DNA of 64,000 nt from Diprion similis (GCF_021155765.1 NC_060105.1:17145001-17209000); one strand, 5' to 3'. Positions 47,412 to 59,729 are shown, counted from the stretch's first letter. Notes: a model not told the origin generated them from the sequence alone. Translations and numbers: made by a program.

Positions 47412-47890
47412 TCTACAACAAAGAACCCGGCAGAATCCTCATAGAAATTAGCTCCCAGTCACATTGCCTGGATTTTCAATATGTTATAGCGCATATCCTC
47501 CCAACGAAAAGTTCTCATAGACACAAGTCTCAAATGAAACAAGTCTTGAAATCAAACAAATCACTCAAAAAACAGCACACTTGATTTTCAGAGATAAGCA
47601 GCAAGCTGTGATTGATTCCATCCTTGAACTCGCTGGCTTACCGAAAGGAGGTGCAACATCAAATTTCGCATGAAGAACGAGACCCTCCGACTCTGACAAT
47701 AATCGACTTGAGTTTTTGAGTGACATATTTTATTTGAAATCCATCTTGAAGCTTTGTAATTCGTAAAAATCGATGTGTGTCTATGAGAACTTTTAATCGA
47801 GAGGATACGTACTACAATATACTAAAAATCCAGCCAATTCGACCAAAAGCTAATTTCCATTAGGATTCTGCGGGGTTCTTGGCAGATATA
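47412..47890. repeat. Foldback element with arms of about 120 bp
   Basis: Left arm from 47420 (GAACCCGGCAGAATCCTCAT, then AAGTTCTCATAGACAC at about 47510). The right arm holds the complements (GTGTCTATGAGAACTTT at about 47777, AGGATTCTGCGGGGTTC at about 47861). Lies directly upstream of the Gypsy zinc-knuckle remnant. No coding capacity. Confidence 0.6.
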
Positions 47891-48005
47891 ATTACGATTT
47901 GTAAAAATGGAAATGAAAATGGAAAGATGTTGTAATAGACTTGACGTACAACGAACCAGTGCGCTGTGAAATGCGAAGTGTTTTCCAACTACTAGTGGAG
48001 CCATG

Positions 48006-48323
48006 GTGTGAGTATACACGGTGTGCCTAGAAATGCAACTTCTTTCTCCAAAAAAGTTTCTCTCTTGAACCAACGGCGCCAAAATGCCTTAAATCGGTGG
48101 TGATTGATTGTTGAAACGTTGAATCTGTGTGGGGAAAAAATGAGCGGGATTTTCAATATCTCAAACCACAACTATACATGATGGCATTGCCGAGCAGGGT
48201 AGCGTTCACCAAAAAAATAATTCCCTAAGAATATAGGCATTTCTTAACACATGTTGTTACGCATCTCACTTAAAGGCTTTAAGTAGGAGTAGGTAGTTTT
48301 AGGTACACCATGTATACTCACAC
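48006..48323. mobile_element. 318-bp MITE with GTGTGAGTATACA ends
   Basis: Left end GTGTGAGTATACACGGTGTG, right end its near complement (CACCATGTATACTCACAC). Terminal inverted repeats of about 24 bp. Interior non-coding. Confidence 0.55.
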
Positions 48324-48329
48324 GACGAG

Positions 48330-48690
48330 TGGAGCGCGTGCAATCTTCCCGTCGCGCAGAAGTGCCTACATTAAACTTTGTCTATGATGCGTTTCATACG
48401 TGCGTTGACCGCGGCAGACGCGATGGTAAGGGTATACAGAAACATTTGCGTCTCAACGGATATTCTGCCGCGAGAGAACGGTGAAAGGACGCCGGGAGGA
48501 TATCAAGAGAGCGGTGAAAGGTAGGGCTAAGCCTCATTATCCTCCACTAATATTTACCCACGTAGACACAAAGGCCTGACGACACAAAACCGGCGCGACG
48601 CGACGCTTTTCGCGAAATCGCTCACAACTTCTCTCGCGGTTTACCGGGCAAACACGCTACCACAAACTCGGACGAGGAGAAAAATGCAGT
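48330..48690. promoter_or_regulatory. CpG-rich island, possible promoter
   Basis: Dense CpG (GACCGCGGCAGACGCGATGG, CGGCGCGACGCGACGC) in AT-rich surroundings. No convincing open frame. It could hold a transcription start or untranslated first exon of a gene lying outside the window. Confidence 0.35.
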
Positions 48691-48930
48691 CCAGTACATG
48701 ATTTTTGGATATAACTTCCTACTCGAAGAGAAAGGGACTTTCACAATTCGAGATCATATGCGAAGAATTTCTAATCAGTTTTGGACGAATTTGTACATGC
48801 ATATATGTGGGAGTAACAGATCTTTTGCCCAACGATAGCACGAGACGGGTTGGACTAATTTATACACCATTCCGTTCGTTAATTTTTGATTCCACTTGAC
48901 TTGAAGTTAATTAGCTATCGAGCAGAGTTT

Positions 48931-49164
48931 TTAACTCTTAAATGGTAACGGTGGGTCACTTGTGCTTCGCCCAAACCGTCTCCTCTTGCTAGCTTCTTCA
49001 CGTTTTCCTTTGTTTATATGATTACATTGTTTAAACAAATGATTCAATCATCAATATCGTGATTGGTCCTTATTCTAGGATGGTTGATGAGATTTCATCA
49101 ATTTTGCGGAATTTTTTTGACCACTTTGGCACCAGTGACCCACCATTACCATTTAAGAGTTAAG
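48931..49164. mobile_element. TTAA-flanked MITE, piggyBac-like
   Basis: TTAA at 48931-48934 and 49161-49164 bound terminal inverted repeats CTCTTAAATGGTAACGGTGG and its complement with one mismatch, running about 26 bp to GGGTCACT. TTAA duplication is the signature of piggyBac transposition. Interior has no coding capacity. Confidence 0.7.
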
Positions 49165-50225
49165 TTGTTCGCAAGAATGAACATATTTGAACCATCAAAC
49201 TGCTAGCAATGCCATGTACTATAAAGCTGTGGATATTATATTTCAAATTCAGTATAACATTATCAGACTGCTGAAGGGGCTGACATCAACCGAGCAAATT
49301 GTAGAAAAAACTGTATTCGACAGTGGCAAGGTAGAGGGCACTCGGTTGTCATAGGATGCATAACATAGAACAGTATATCAGTAATTTTTTTTACGCATAG
49401 CGACAAAAGTTGCCGAACTTGCCAATACCGAGCCATCAAAATGGCACAACTTCATACGGCAGTGGGAAGGTAATTGCACTTCAGTTGTGGTGAGGTACAG
49501 AACGCCCGGTAGTAAATCCACAATGCATTGCCGATACCTGCGAATTAACTGTTGGGTGCCGGTAGAGGTGTACCCGGTTATCATCACCTTACAAATACTG
49601 CTGAAGCAAATGCTTGCCTATGCCACCACATTACCTGTACTACCAATGGTACCGATGCTGGCCCATTATAATAGCTGAAGTTCTATCGTTGCTGGAGACT
49701 GTCAGATTGTTTGTCCACCATTAGTAAATTGTGAAACTCCGCATTTACTGGACTCCAAACAACAGACTACTAGCGAATGCTGAAACACTGCACTTGTATA
49801 GGGGAGAGGCATGCAAAATGGGCCCTAGTGGGCGAAGTGGGTCCCCTGTGTAATCAAATGGGATATCAAAATATGTCAATAACGATTAAAACATACTTTT
49901 AGACTGACGATAAAAAAATTGTGCTGTCGAAATTGGTCTAACGTCATTTCCCCCTTGACCCGTTCCGTCATAGTGGGTCACCCAGTGACCCACCTTGATC
50001 CTATCAGTTTTTTGGTGTTAAAACATCTGTCCAACCATTTGTAATCAGGTTTTTCAGTCTCAAGGTTTAATGTACCTCCACCTTTGCTTAAAAATTTTAT
50101 TTCACTCGAAATATGTATTTATTCATTTGTTATCAATAAACAATCACCCAAAAAATGTTTTCTGGTAAAAATTCATTTTCACTTTCGAAAAGGTACTCAA
50201 TTCTACTAAAGTTTGCATATCGGGG
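49165..50225. other. Intergenic DNA without recognised gene
   Basis: No domain or RNA gene seen. GTGACCCAC-type strings near 49980-50000 resemble part of the TTAA MITE end and may be a decayed copy. Confidence 0.35.
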
Positions 50226-50227
50226 TT

Positions 50228-50405
50228 TCTCGGGTCGCTGATTACGAATCCAGCATTAGATTTTCGAAATTCAAAATGGCGGTTCCAATATGGCAGACAT
50301 CAAATTTTTAAAATCCATTACTTTTAAAAATCTGATATCCGCCATATTGGATCTGCCATTTTGAATTTTGAAAATCCAATGCCTGAATTGTAATTAGCGA
50401 GTTCA
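50228..50405. repeat. Palindromic pair of GGATCCAATATGG units
   Basis: A plus-oriented unit (GCTGATTACGAATCC ... AAAATGGCGGTTCCAATATGG) is followed about 15 bp later by an inverted one (CCATATTGGATCTGCCATTTT ... TAATTAGCGA). Arms of about 75 bp could form a near-perfect hairpin. Confidence 0.7.
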
Positions 50406-50509
50406 AAGACTTTCGGACTCTAATTTTGATCAAAATCCGTCTACACAATTAATTCGTGGCTGAAAGGATTGAGGACTCCATTTTACCCACCTTTGTCCTA
50501 CTCCGAATC

Positions 50510-50640
50510 TTATATAATACTTGATATCTTTTGTGATCTTCATAATCCTTTTGTATCCCTCGTGTTATCCTTGTGATATTTGAAATCTTTGTAATAGTTG
50601 CAATCCTTGTAATCAGTTGTAATATTTAAGGGTTTATACC
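50510..50640. repeat. GTAATCTTT-type short tandem array
   Basis: Degenerate 9-bp repeats (TTTGTGATCTTCATAATCC, TTTGTAATAGTTGCAATCC). Same family as 30835-30970. Confidence 0.45.
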
Positions 50641-50999
50641 AGTCAGGATTTTTCGAAAATCGTCTTTTCTTTCAATTTCGTAATGTACGCACCATCGAGT
50701 ATATGGAAAGAAAATTTCATGTCGATCCGAAAAATATTACAATACAAGTTACGCGCACATTTTCAAAGACGCCCCGGAGCGTTTAAAAGAACGACTATGC
50801 AAATAAAATTAAAAAATTCATTGATTTCCTCCCGGTTAAAAATTTTACAGATAATACAGCCAACTGATTTTTTTATTATTTCAAGAATTATGTCAACTAT
50901 TATTTGTATTGTATTATTATGTAATGTCTACTATGATAAGTATTTTTAGTTGCATTGAAAATTATTAAATAAATAAATATGTATATTTTTAATAGTGTT

Positions 51000-52940
51000 A
51001 CACTTTTAGCGTAACGAGTAAAACGAGGGTAAGAAGCTTAGTCAGGTGAGCAATTAAAAGGCGCTAAATGAGAAATATGCTTTGAGAAAAATGTATTTGG
51101 GGTAAAGAACGTATTATCAGCTCAAAGTCTGAAACAGATCTGTTTTTACAATAATAGCGGTTGACGCAGCAACCTTATTCATTTGATGACATAAGAAGAC
51201 TTAGTTTTCTTGCGTCACATGCCGACTACTAGATCATTAGAAAAGGGGGTAAAACGGGTGATTTTATCCTTTGTAACAATATACACATATGTATTGGCTA
51301 AAATTTTATTGCAAGGACCGAAGCATTAAGTAAAATCAAAGCCCCCAGTTATCCAAGCTACGCGGCAGTGCTCGTATTCCACTTCTCTCTGTATTATGTG
51401 GGATCTGCCTCTATTGTACCTTTTGGATTGTAGATATTTTGAACGTTCAGTCGAAACGGATTTTCGAAACTGATCGGAAGGACCAGTCGAAAATAGACTG
51501 CTGCTGACGATCTTCAGTCCCTAAGACACAACTGTCTCAATCATCTCACGAATTATCGGCCGAGATGAAATGGCTGACAAAAATCAGTGGCTGGCTCCTG
51601 GACTGACACTTAGGACGTTTATGGCACTAAACCGAAGGGTTCGGGCATTAGCGGCGAGGTGGCGGCAGCAGGTGGATTTCGGGAATCGGTAAACTGGCTA
51701 CCGGCCCGATTGCCAATTATTTCGTCGCAATCTTGGTGATCCTTGGAATTCGACTGATCGTTTACAAAATTTTTTAATTGGTTTGCATTCTTCTCAAGTT
51801 TTCTCAGTAAGCCTTGAAGTCGTTGTAGTTCTCCGGATGGATTACAATGTTTCTAAATTGTTATCTTTTTAAATTCTTTTTTATTTCGTATGTTATCCCT
51901 GTAAACCTTAATTTTCTGGTAATTCTGGTATTCGCTTCTCAAATCACACAAAAGGCAGGATGCCTGTACTAGAATCTTGGTGAATTGTCTATTTGTGGAA
52001 TCATCTTTTATCTAAAATCTAAAAATACGACTAATATCAGGCATAATTATTGACTATTGATACTCACAACGGCGTCCAGTGTACGGAGTGTAATGTACAA
52101 TCAATAATCAAGAAATTATTAACGCGACTAGGACGTGTGGTGGCGGCTCTTGTGAAGTCATACCTAATTCAGGAAGTTCCAGATAATTGGCTGTCTGAAG
52201 ATACTTCCAAAGCACATAAGAATTATTATTCCAATTTATTACGCGACAATTAGCATAAGTTCTTTCTCAAGTGTGAGGCATGTGCCAGAATCTGGAAACT
52301 GTTATTCTGGAAGATAGTTCTGATGAAAGATGTACGTCGTTGAAGTTACTAACGTTGTCGTAACCAAACATTGGGAAGAATCAGTATTTTCCTAATTCTA
52401 CAATAATTTTTGGGGAACTAAGATTTCAAAGTCTGAGTGTGTTTTGCTTTATTACGGTTTACTGAATTTCAAACAATTCCAAAATCGTGAAATAATGGTT
52501 CGTCCTTCGCATGAGTCGTTACGATAATGTTACTTACTTCAATATGATAGAGGTTAATTGAAATTTTATCGACGAATATTTCTGCTGCTGCATGTTTGCC
52601 CTTTTAAGGCAAAAGCGAGAAACCAATTTCAGGCTTTCCATTCGATAACTTGGTCATTAGTTAACAACGGTCGCTACCCTCTAGTTGATAGAAGACAACA
52701 GTATCGAGCCCGCTAAAGCGTCGTGTTTGCTGTTGATTCACAGGCGTTAAGTATCGACCGTCGTTGACTATCGACCGAGTTACACAATGCGGCCTAGGTC
52801 ATATTTATGCAACTTCAAAGTGCCTCGTAGCTGACTGAAAAATCCGACTTCAAGTTGACCTTTGGAGTTGAACTCGAATCATTTTTTAACCCTTCGAAGC
52901 ATACATTTTTCCTTGTAGTCAAATTCCTTGAAACTGGGAG
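51000..52940. other. Intergenic DNA without recognised gene
   Basis: Includes a GC-richer patch at about 51590-51740 (GGCGGCAGCAGG, CTACCGGCCCGATTGCC) with no motif I recognise. Short open frames only. Confidence 0.35.
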
Positions 52941-52944
52941 GATT

Positions 52945-53250
52945 TCAAAAATAGAGTCAGATCTGAGGAATTTTCAAAATTCAAAATCGCGGATCTAATA
53001 TGAGAGTGTAGAATCAATTTTAACATTTTCAGTTCTCCATATTGGATTTGCCATCTTGAATTTTGAAATTCTGACATTGAATTCGTTTTCAGCAACCCCG
53101 AAAGCCCCGGGTAACAAATTTCAAGCGAATCGGATCAATTTTTATATTTTGATTCGGCCATATTGGATCCACTATTTTGAATTTTGAACTTTTGATGTTG
53201 GATTCATTTTTAGCTATTCCGAAAACCCAAGATTACAGAGCTCCGCTTTT
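52945..53250. repeat. Three decayed GGATCCAATATGG-family units, mixed orientation
   Basis: A plus core (AAAATCGCGGATCTAATATG, 52984) is followed by two inverted cores (CCATATTGGATTTGCCATC at 53038, CCATATTGGATCCACTATTT at 53157). Spacing about 120 bp between the inverted ones. Confidence 0.6.
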
Positions 53251-53351
53251 GTAGTCCCAATAACCTTCCCACAATTATATTTATTCTGTAAAACAAGCAT
53301 TTTCGACACTTTATGTGTAGCATTCACTATATTCGTGGAATCATCACAAAC

Positions 53352-53698
53352 CAAAGAATGTTTTGTTTTGTCATGTGAAACGAATTCGTTGGTTTTTCTG
53401 AATACATATGAATTTTTTAAAGAATTTTCTCATATTTTTAAAATTTCCGTTTTCGAAAATTTGTGAATGCTGTGTTTACGAAACTATTCATTCAGTGCCC
53501 CGGAAATTTTTTAATTCCGGTGTACAACGTCTGTACGAAGACGTATCCAAAATTCACAATTTTTCCCCCATTTTCCGAAATTAAAAATTTTCGAATGCGG
53601 AAATTTCAAAAATGTGAGAAAATTCTGTAAAAATTCATGTGTATTCAGAAAACTCAACGAATTCATTTCACGTGACAAAAAAAAACATTCCCTGAAAA
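53352..53698. repeat. Foldback element, arms of about 110 bp
   Basis: TTTTGTCATGTGAAACGAAT at 53366 and its complement ATTCATTTCACGTGACAAAA near 53662; the arms continue through TTCTGAATACATATGAATTT and its partner GAATTTTCTCAC. Non-coding. Confidence 0.6.
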
Positions 53699-54049
53699 CT
53701 TGTAAGCCAATGTTTTCTTTAAGCAATTTGTTGATAACTTTTGCGAATTATTATTATTCAAATTTAATTTTTTTACCGTCTCTATTGCGGTTGACATTTT
53801 TCAAATTTTTTTTCTTATACAGTATTCAATATCGTCGCCGAGACTCACTTTTAGTTGAGAATGTATAGTCGACACATCCTTAAGTCGATTACGTGCGATC
53901 TAAAAACGGGTATAAATAAATTAAGATTTCGGTGATTTATTATTGACAAGTAGTCGCAACTTTTTGTCGACTTCGATTATTCACAACCGGCTATTAGTAA
54001 GCTTAAAGTCTACTTTGCGGTGCTTATATCTCCGTCGTCCCTTTTGATA

Positions 54050-54180
54050 ATTGCAATATTGTTGTAATCCATGTAATCTTGACGTATTCTTTACAATCTA
54101 CCGGTAATCTCAGTAATCTGTGCAATCAAATCAATTTTTGCGATCTCTGTAATATCTGTAATCAATTTAAAATCCTCCTG
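54050..54180. repeat. GTAATCTTT-type short tandem array
   Basis: Repeats such as TTGTAATCCATGTAATCTTG and GGTAATCTCAGTAATCTGTG. Third array of this family in the window. Confidence 0.45.
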
Positions 54181-55504
54181 TTCATAATCAGGTACACTGT
54201 TTTTACCCGGTGACTAGCTTCTCAATTTTGGATTTTCTGCGATGCACGCGAGTTGTGATTTTATTTTTGCGAGTAGTTCATTGGCTATCATACGATTTGG
54301 TTATTAGTGGTACTAGTAATTTATTTTTTTAATTCAAATACAATGGATTATACAATAAGCGTACGTCCGCATTATACCGGGAGAATTTCTAGAAACTATA
54401 CAAGAACTGCGCATGCGCAAGTTTTAATCGGCCGTACGTGCAGGCTGGTGCACGGAATGATTCCTCTATAAAATTAGTTCCAGCAACGGTTAAATAACAA
54501 ACTTATTACTATTGGCTCGATCAATCTAAAATGATCGAATATTCAGACACCATGATCTGTAGCGTGTCATGCTCTTCAATTTTGCTTTGACTGATGTTCA
54601 GAAGGTGGCGATGACCTGAAGAAATTCTCTCGGGCACCTGTTGTCTGATGTAACAATGGAACAACCAAGTTCGATGGTTGGAATGGTAGCACCAATCAAG
54701 AAACTAGGGTCCTTGCCACCAAAACGTTTTGACCATCAGGTAAGGTATGATTTTGCTCCTATTAACCAAACTTGAAGCCAACGCTGAAGTTTTCCTATTC
54801 ATTAAAAAAACATTTCAGTGTTGGTTTCATTCAAATACATAAAGTGCGTTAAGAAATCACCCCGTTGAGTGCCCATCTTTGGGGGTCGTTTTGACCCCTT
54901 TAAATCGTTTTTCCGCAGAAAAAAAAAATACGTTAAAAATTTTTTTGTTGTTGTTACACTCAGCTAGTACCACATACTGCTACATTAACCATTTTTATAC
55001 ATAAGGGGCCCAGTTTGGGACAAGGTTCTTTGTAACAGTTCTTTTTTGATATTATTCTATCGTCAATGTTGTTAAATAGACGAATTTGTGCAACGTTTCG
55101 TTTTCTCCAAAGGGGCAATTTAAAATATAGGTAGTCATTATTCCCCCCTCCCTCCTTCAGATGTAAACGGGTAAACCTATAAAGAAGCTATAGATTTAAG
55201 GGGGGAAACCCATGTGACGCGCTACAAGGAAGATAATTTTTGGGATTTTTTTCTGCAGAAACCATACAATTGATCCTTTTAGAATTTTTAGGGTGTTTTA
55301 TTATCAGTTTGAGGGAACAAAACGAAATTTTTTTGGTATCGAAAAAAAGTTATGACAGTAATCATAAATTGATTTGTTTTGCGCGAAGCCCTTCGCACGA
55401 TGATTTGGCGTGCACAATAACTTAAAAACTACTAATTTTAATGACCTTTCCTCTGGCACGCGTCTTCATTAATACTTTCGTCATGATTTGAACGAACCTA
55501 TTGA

Positions 55505-56805
55505 AGGGTTAACCCAACTGACGAGCAAAAAAAAAGGGTTTTTTCAAGAATTTTTTCAATAAGTTTTAACTGTAAGTATTGATATAGGCTTTGTTAGGCT
55601 TAGTAGGTACACTCTCGAATCTCATAGAAAAAATTATTTTTTATTAATTTTAATCACTTTTTATATATGAAAATCGTAGTTGAAAATCAGTCTGATAAAA
55701 AGGTAGGTCTGCGATGTTCATGATTTATCGGAGATGGTTAATCTGAAACCAAACAATCCAACGGTTTCAAATTCACAAGTTCAGCATGTTAATGGCCTTG
55801 GAATGAATCATGCGGTTTTTGATACTAGCAAAATTAACGGAATGGTGGCCACTTTTCAAAAATTTGAAAGAGACTGCGTTTTGATGCCGTTTTTTACAAG
55901 AAAAAAAAAAATGGTTAGAATCAAAATTTGGAAAAACGTAAAATTCATTCAAAGGCCATTAACATGCTGAATCTAAAACTGTTCGATTTTTTGGTTTCAG
56001 GTTAAGGTTCGAGGTTCTCAGAAAATTTCACTAACGAAGCTAAGGAACATCAAGACTTCAATGAATTAGTTAGTATCTTATACATGAAAATAATGACAAA
56101 ATCATTTATACATCAATTTTAGTTGCGAGTGAACGGTATTAGGGTAGAATGCCTCGATTGTTGATCATTATTGTTACCCAGTGAGTGCAATTTTAAACCA
56201 CATACCAAGGAGAAAAGATTTATATTGCAAAGAAGAGACGAGGTTGAAGAGGGAGGTGGAGAATTTCTGAATTAAACTCCTCGCCGCGCCTCCTAAATGG
56301 CGACTCGATGATACTTCAGGGGTGAATTCATTAGAAAATGGATTTTCACAGTTTTCGAAGGTATACTTTTGCATAATTTGTACTGCCGTTAGTGATATTT
56401 TAGTTAGGTCATTTTTCGAAAAAGTTGTAAAAGGCGCGTTTTTTTTGCCTTTTCTGCAAACAAAAAAATAGTTAAAATCAAAATTTCAAAAAGTTTATGA
56501 CTCATTCCAAGACCATTAACCTGCTGAATCTATAACTATTAGATTCTTTGGTTTCAGGTTGACCATCTTCGAGAAACCATCAACACCGCAGACCTACCTT
56601 TTTTCAGACTGATTTTCAACTACGATTTACAAAAAGTGATTAAAATGAATAAAAAAAAATTTTCCATGTAATTCGAGAGTGTATTATTTATTAAGCCTAA
56701 TAAATCCTATATCAATATTTACAGTCAAAACTTATCAAAAAAATTCTCGAAAAAAGTCTTTTATTTTTTGCTCATCAGTTGGGTAGACCCCTTAAATTTG
56801 TTTGT
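55505..56805. mobile_element. Nested foldback element with inner repeated block
   Basis: Outer arms about 55505-55800 and 56490-56805 pair through AACCCAACTGA/TCAGTTGGGT, ACACTCTCGAAT/ATTCGAGAGTGT and AAAGGTAGGTCTGCG / CGCAGACCTACCTTTTT. A block around GGCCATTAACATGCTGAATC occurs twice in one direction (55950, 56512) and once inverted (55785). No transposase. Confidence 0.6.
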
Positions 56806-56929
56806 CAAAGAATTCTTCTCTTTCCTAGGAGAATCGAGATCAACATTCATCCACCGATTCGACTATTATGGTTCGTCCACGTTACATGTGTAGCCAATCC
56901 ATGACACGGTGATGATTTTATCAATCTGT

Positions 56930-57180
56930 GGTCGCACGCACGTTTTACCGTCCGCTTCGTAAGAGGCACCACGCATCCATCAGGAAGCGCTTGCGCGACG
57001 TCGTCGCGGAACCGACGCGCGTCGTCGGCGACGTCGGAACGCCGTTGACGCTCACTTGAATTCTCGTCGCGCGCCCGTCAGCCAAACCACTCGGTGAGCC
57101 TAGCCAGCTAAGGACGAGCATGTCGGGAATATTTTGGCGCGTCTTTTTGCGAATTTCGTAATAACTTGAATATTGTTTTC
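56930..57180. promoter_or_regulatory. Strong CpG island, candidate promoter
   Basis: The most GC- and CpG-dense patch of the window (GCGACGTCGTCGCGGAACCG, GACGCGCGTCGTCGGCGACG). A donor-like CTCGGTGAGC lies at 57090-57100 on the plus strand. No coding exon recognised. Could mark the 5' end of a plus-strand gene with long introns running beyond the window. Confidence 0.35.
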
Positions 57181-58145
57181 TACCCCAACCCCTCCTCCTC
57201 GATCCAACCGTTCATCCGTTGCACAAACTCAGTCTTCCCGAATTTTTAATCGCATTTCTTTCAAACTTTTTTTTGCAATCTTCTTTGCACCCGCATATCA
57301 AAATTGCATATGGGAATTCATGACTCACGGTGTAAGTCGCGTTCTTTTCTTCATTTGTTTTGTTTTTGAATCGAGTCCTGCGTCCTTATATAACTGATAA
57401 TAATAAATGCATATTATTACTAGTATAGTAAGCACTGAATTTGTTCGTCGTTACTAACTTTTGCAATTGTACGGAAACTAAAAAAGAAAGAACCAACTCA
57501 TAAAATATTTGAAATTCGTTAGCTGTGTAGCAGTTATTGGTATAAAAGTTATTTCATGAATGCTGTACAATTGAAATTAAGTAGATTTTTTAAACTGTGT
57601 AATGTCGTCTAATAAGAATTGACCAGAGAAGAATAAAAATAAAGCAAAATCGATGAGTATTTTAGTGATGATGAAGTATTTTGAAGTCACCGTTTCCCTG
57701 ATGACGGAAAACCCGGAAGAAAAAAAACGCGTTTGATGCATAAATAAGCGAATGAATATCACTGAACGCAATACAACCCTACATACCCTTGTCCTACCAT
57801 ATCACGCAGATCCTTTTATTTCCGTTACTATTGGCTAAAATGCCTTTGGCCGATTACTTTACATTGGAGTGATAAGTTATAAATGATCGAAAATTTAACC
57901 GTTGAGAAGTGAAATAGAAATCAAACTGTTTTTCACGACGCACGGAATGGAAATTTGAACGACGAGCTACCCCCTCGGGACGTCCTGCGTTTCAATCACA
58001 AGGTAAATTATTAATCGATCACGATTATTTTCCCCAATATTAGTCGAATATACACCTTAGGCTTTCGAATAGAGAGTATTTTTTTCTTATTATTTTTCTG
58101 CCGGCTTCATTTTGGTGAAAATACGAGGTTAATTGATTTGAGTTA

Positions 58146-58848
58146 TACAGGATCGTCAGTTTTAATGCCTCAGGTGAATATCTCAAAACTATAAGAGATA
58201 AACGAGAAAAAGTTCAATACAAAACTTGAAGAATTTTGAGGGGGGAAAATAATGGTGATACGTGTCGACTTGGGGATCTTCCCACTCCCGAGATCTTGCA
58301 AGTAACTTCAGATATTGGGTATGAGCAACTGATAGCGAGATTGAAGACTAATTCGAATATGCAATAAAAAAAAAAATGTCCATCAATTTTTTTTTTTTTT
58401 TTCATAAAAAAATGAAAAAAAATATCATCAAATTTCTTTACAATTATTATTTTTTTTTTTTTTTCGTGTATAAGAATTAATCTCTCATCTTGCTTTTAGT
58501 GGATTGTCTCCGAAATTTGTGTTTTCCATCTAGAATCTAAAGCTACTTTCAAAATCTTAAAAGTGGCACGGTGCATGAATTGAAAAAATATTTGATGAAA
58601 TTTTTTTTGTTGCATATCTGAATTAATCTTCGATCTCACTATCAGTTGCTCATATTCAAAATATGTGTTCCCTACCCAAAATCCGAAGTTACTTGCAAGA
58701 TCACGGAAGTGGGAAAATCCACAAGTCGACATGTATCACCATTATTTTCTCCCCTCAAAACCCTTCAAGTTTCGTATTAAACTTTTTCTTATATCTCTTG
58801 TAGTTTTCGACGTATTTGCCTGTGGCAATTAAAATGGACCACCCTGTA
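58146..58848. mobile_element. 703-bp foldback element, arms of about 230 bp
   Basis: Left arm from 58146 (TCAGTTTTAATGCC), right arm to 58848 (GGCAATTAAAATGG). Paired landmarks: ATGGTGATACGTGTCGACTT / AAGTCGACATGTATCACCAT and GAGCAACTGATAGCGAGAT / ATCTCACTATCAGTTGCTC. The right end GGACCACCCTGTA resembles the ends of the 36.0-kb Tc1-type element. The interior is homopolymer-rich. Confidence 0.7.
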
Positions 58849-59309
58849 CGTCAACTTAAGTTAAATCGTACGTTATAAGTGATAAAAATGAAATGAAAAG
58901 TACCGATCTGACATGCGATTTTCGATCTCAGCAATGTAACTCGTGTTATTTTCCATGTACTTTATACCCAACATAACTGAAATGTGATGAAAAAATTTCA
59001 CGTTGGGATAGAGGCCCATTTTTCCAAGCTTTCTCCGACATAATTGCTGCCATCTGTATAAAGTTATAAAATTATATATATACTGAAAAAATGAAAAAGT
59101 TATTACAAATTTACGATTTCTCTCGTAGAAAATAACTCCCAGGTTTATTGCAGATCACAGGGAAAATGTTTGTTGCTCATTTGGCTTCCATGGAATTCAG
59201 GGAATGTGGTTGAAGCACTTTGACTTATGAAGCGTTTGATCATTTTTTCGAAAGACCACGAGTGGTATGGTTATACGTATATTTTTTTATTAAAACTTTA
59301 TGTTACCTG

Positions 59310-59395
59310 GTTTTTGGGGTCATTGATTAAGAATCTGAACTCGAAAGTAAAAAATTCAAAATGGCAGATCCAATATGAGCGACAGAAAAAAATCA
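59310..59395 (+). repeat. Single GGATCCAATATGG-family unit
   Basis: GGTCATTGATTAAGAATCTG then TTCAAAATGGCAGATCCAA and TATGAGCGACA. Directly followed by the 59395-59720 repeat. Confidence 0.6.
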
Positions 59396-59720
59396 ACTAG
59401 AAGACAAATTTTGAAAATATTCTGTCAAATTTTTTGCTGTTTATCAATTTTGCGTAACAATTGGTATTCGGATTTTCATAGTAGATTAGCAGAAAATGCT
59501 GTGTTTTCCCGACAAAATACGAATTTCGGTAATTTTTTGACATGTGCTATTTTCGCAATAAATAGGTGAATAAAATTTATATTTTTTTTAGACTTAGAAA
59601 TATTTCAGAGACTATGTGGAACCAAAAACCCGGCAGGTCTTACCAAAAACTTAGTCTAATAAATAAAAAGCTGCAAAAAAATAGTGGGATGCTTCCCACG
59701 TCCCAGGACGAATTAAAAAG
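59395..59720 (+). repeat. Dispersed repeat, copy 2 (direct copy of 45130-45465)
   Basis: Same ordered blocks as 45130-45465: ATTAGCAGAAAATG, AATAAAATTTATATTT, GACTTAGAAATATTTCA, ATGTGGAACCAAAAA, AAAGCTGCAAAAAA. Confidence 0.6.
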
Positions 59721-59729
59721 TTGACAAAA

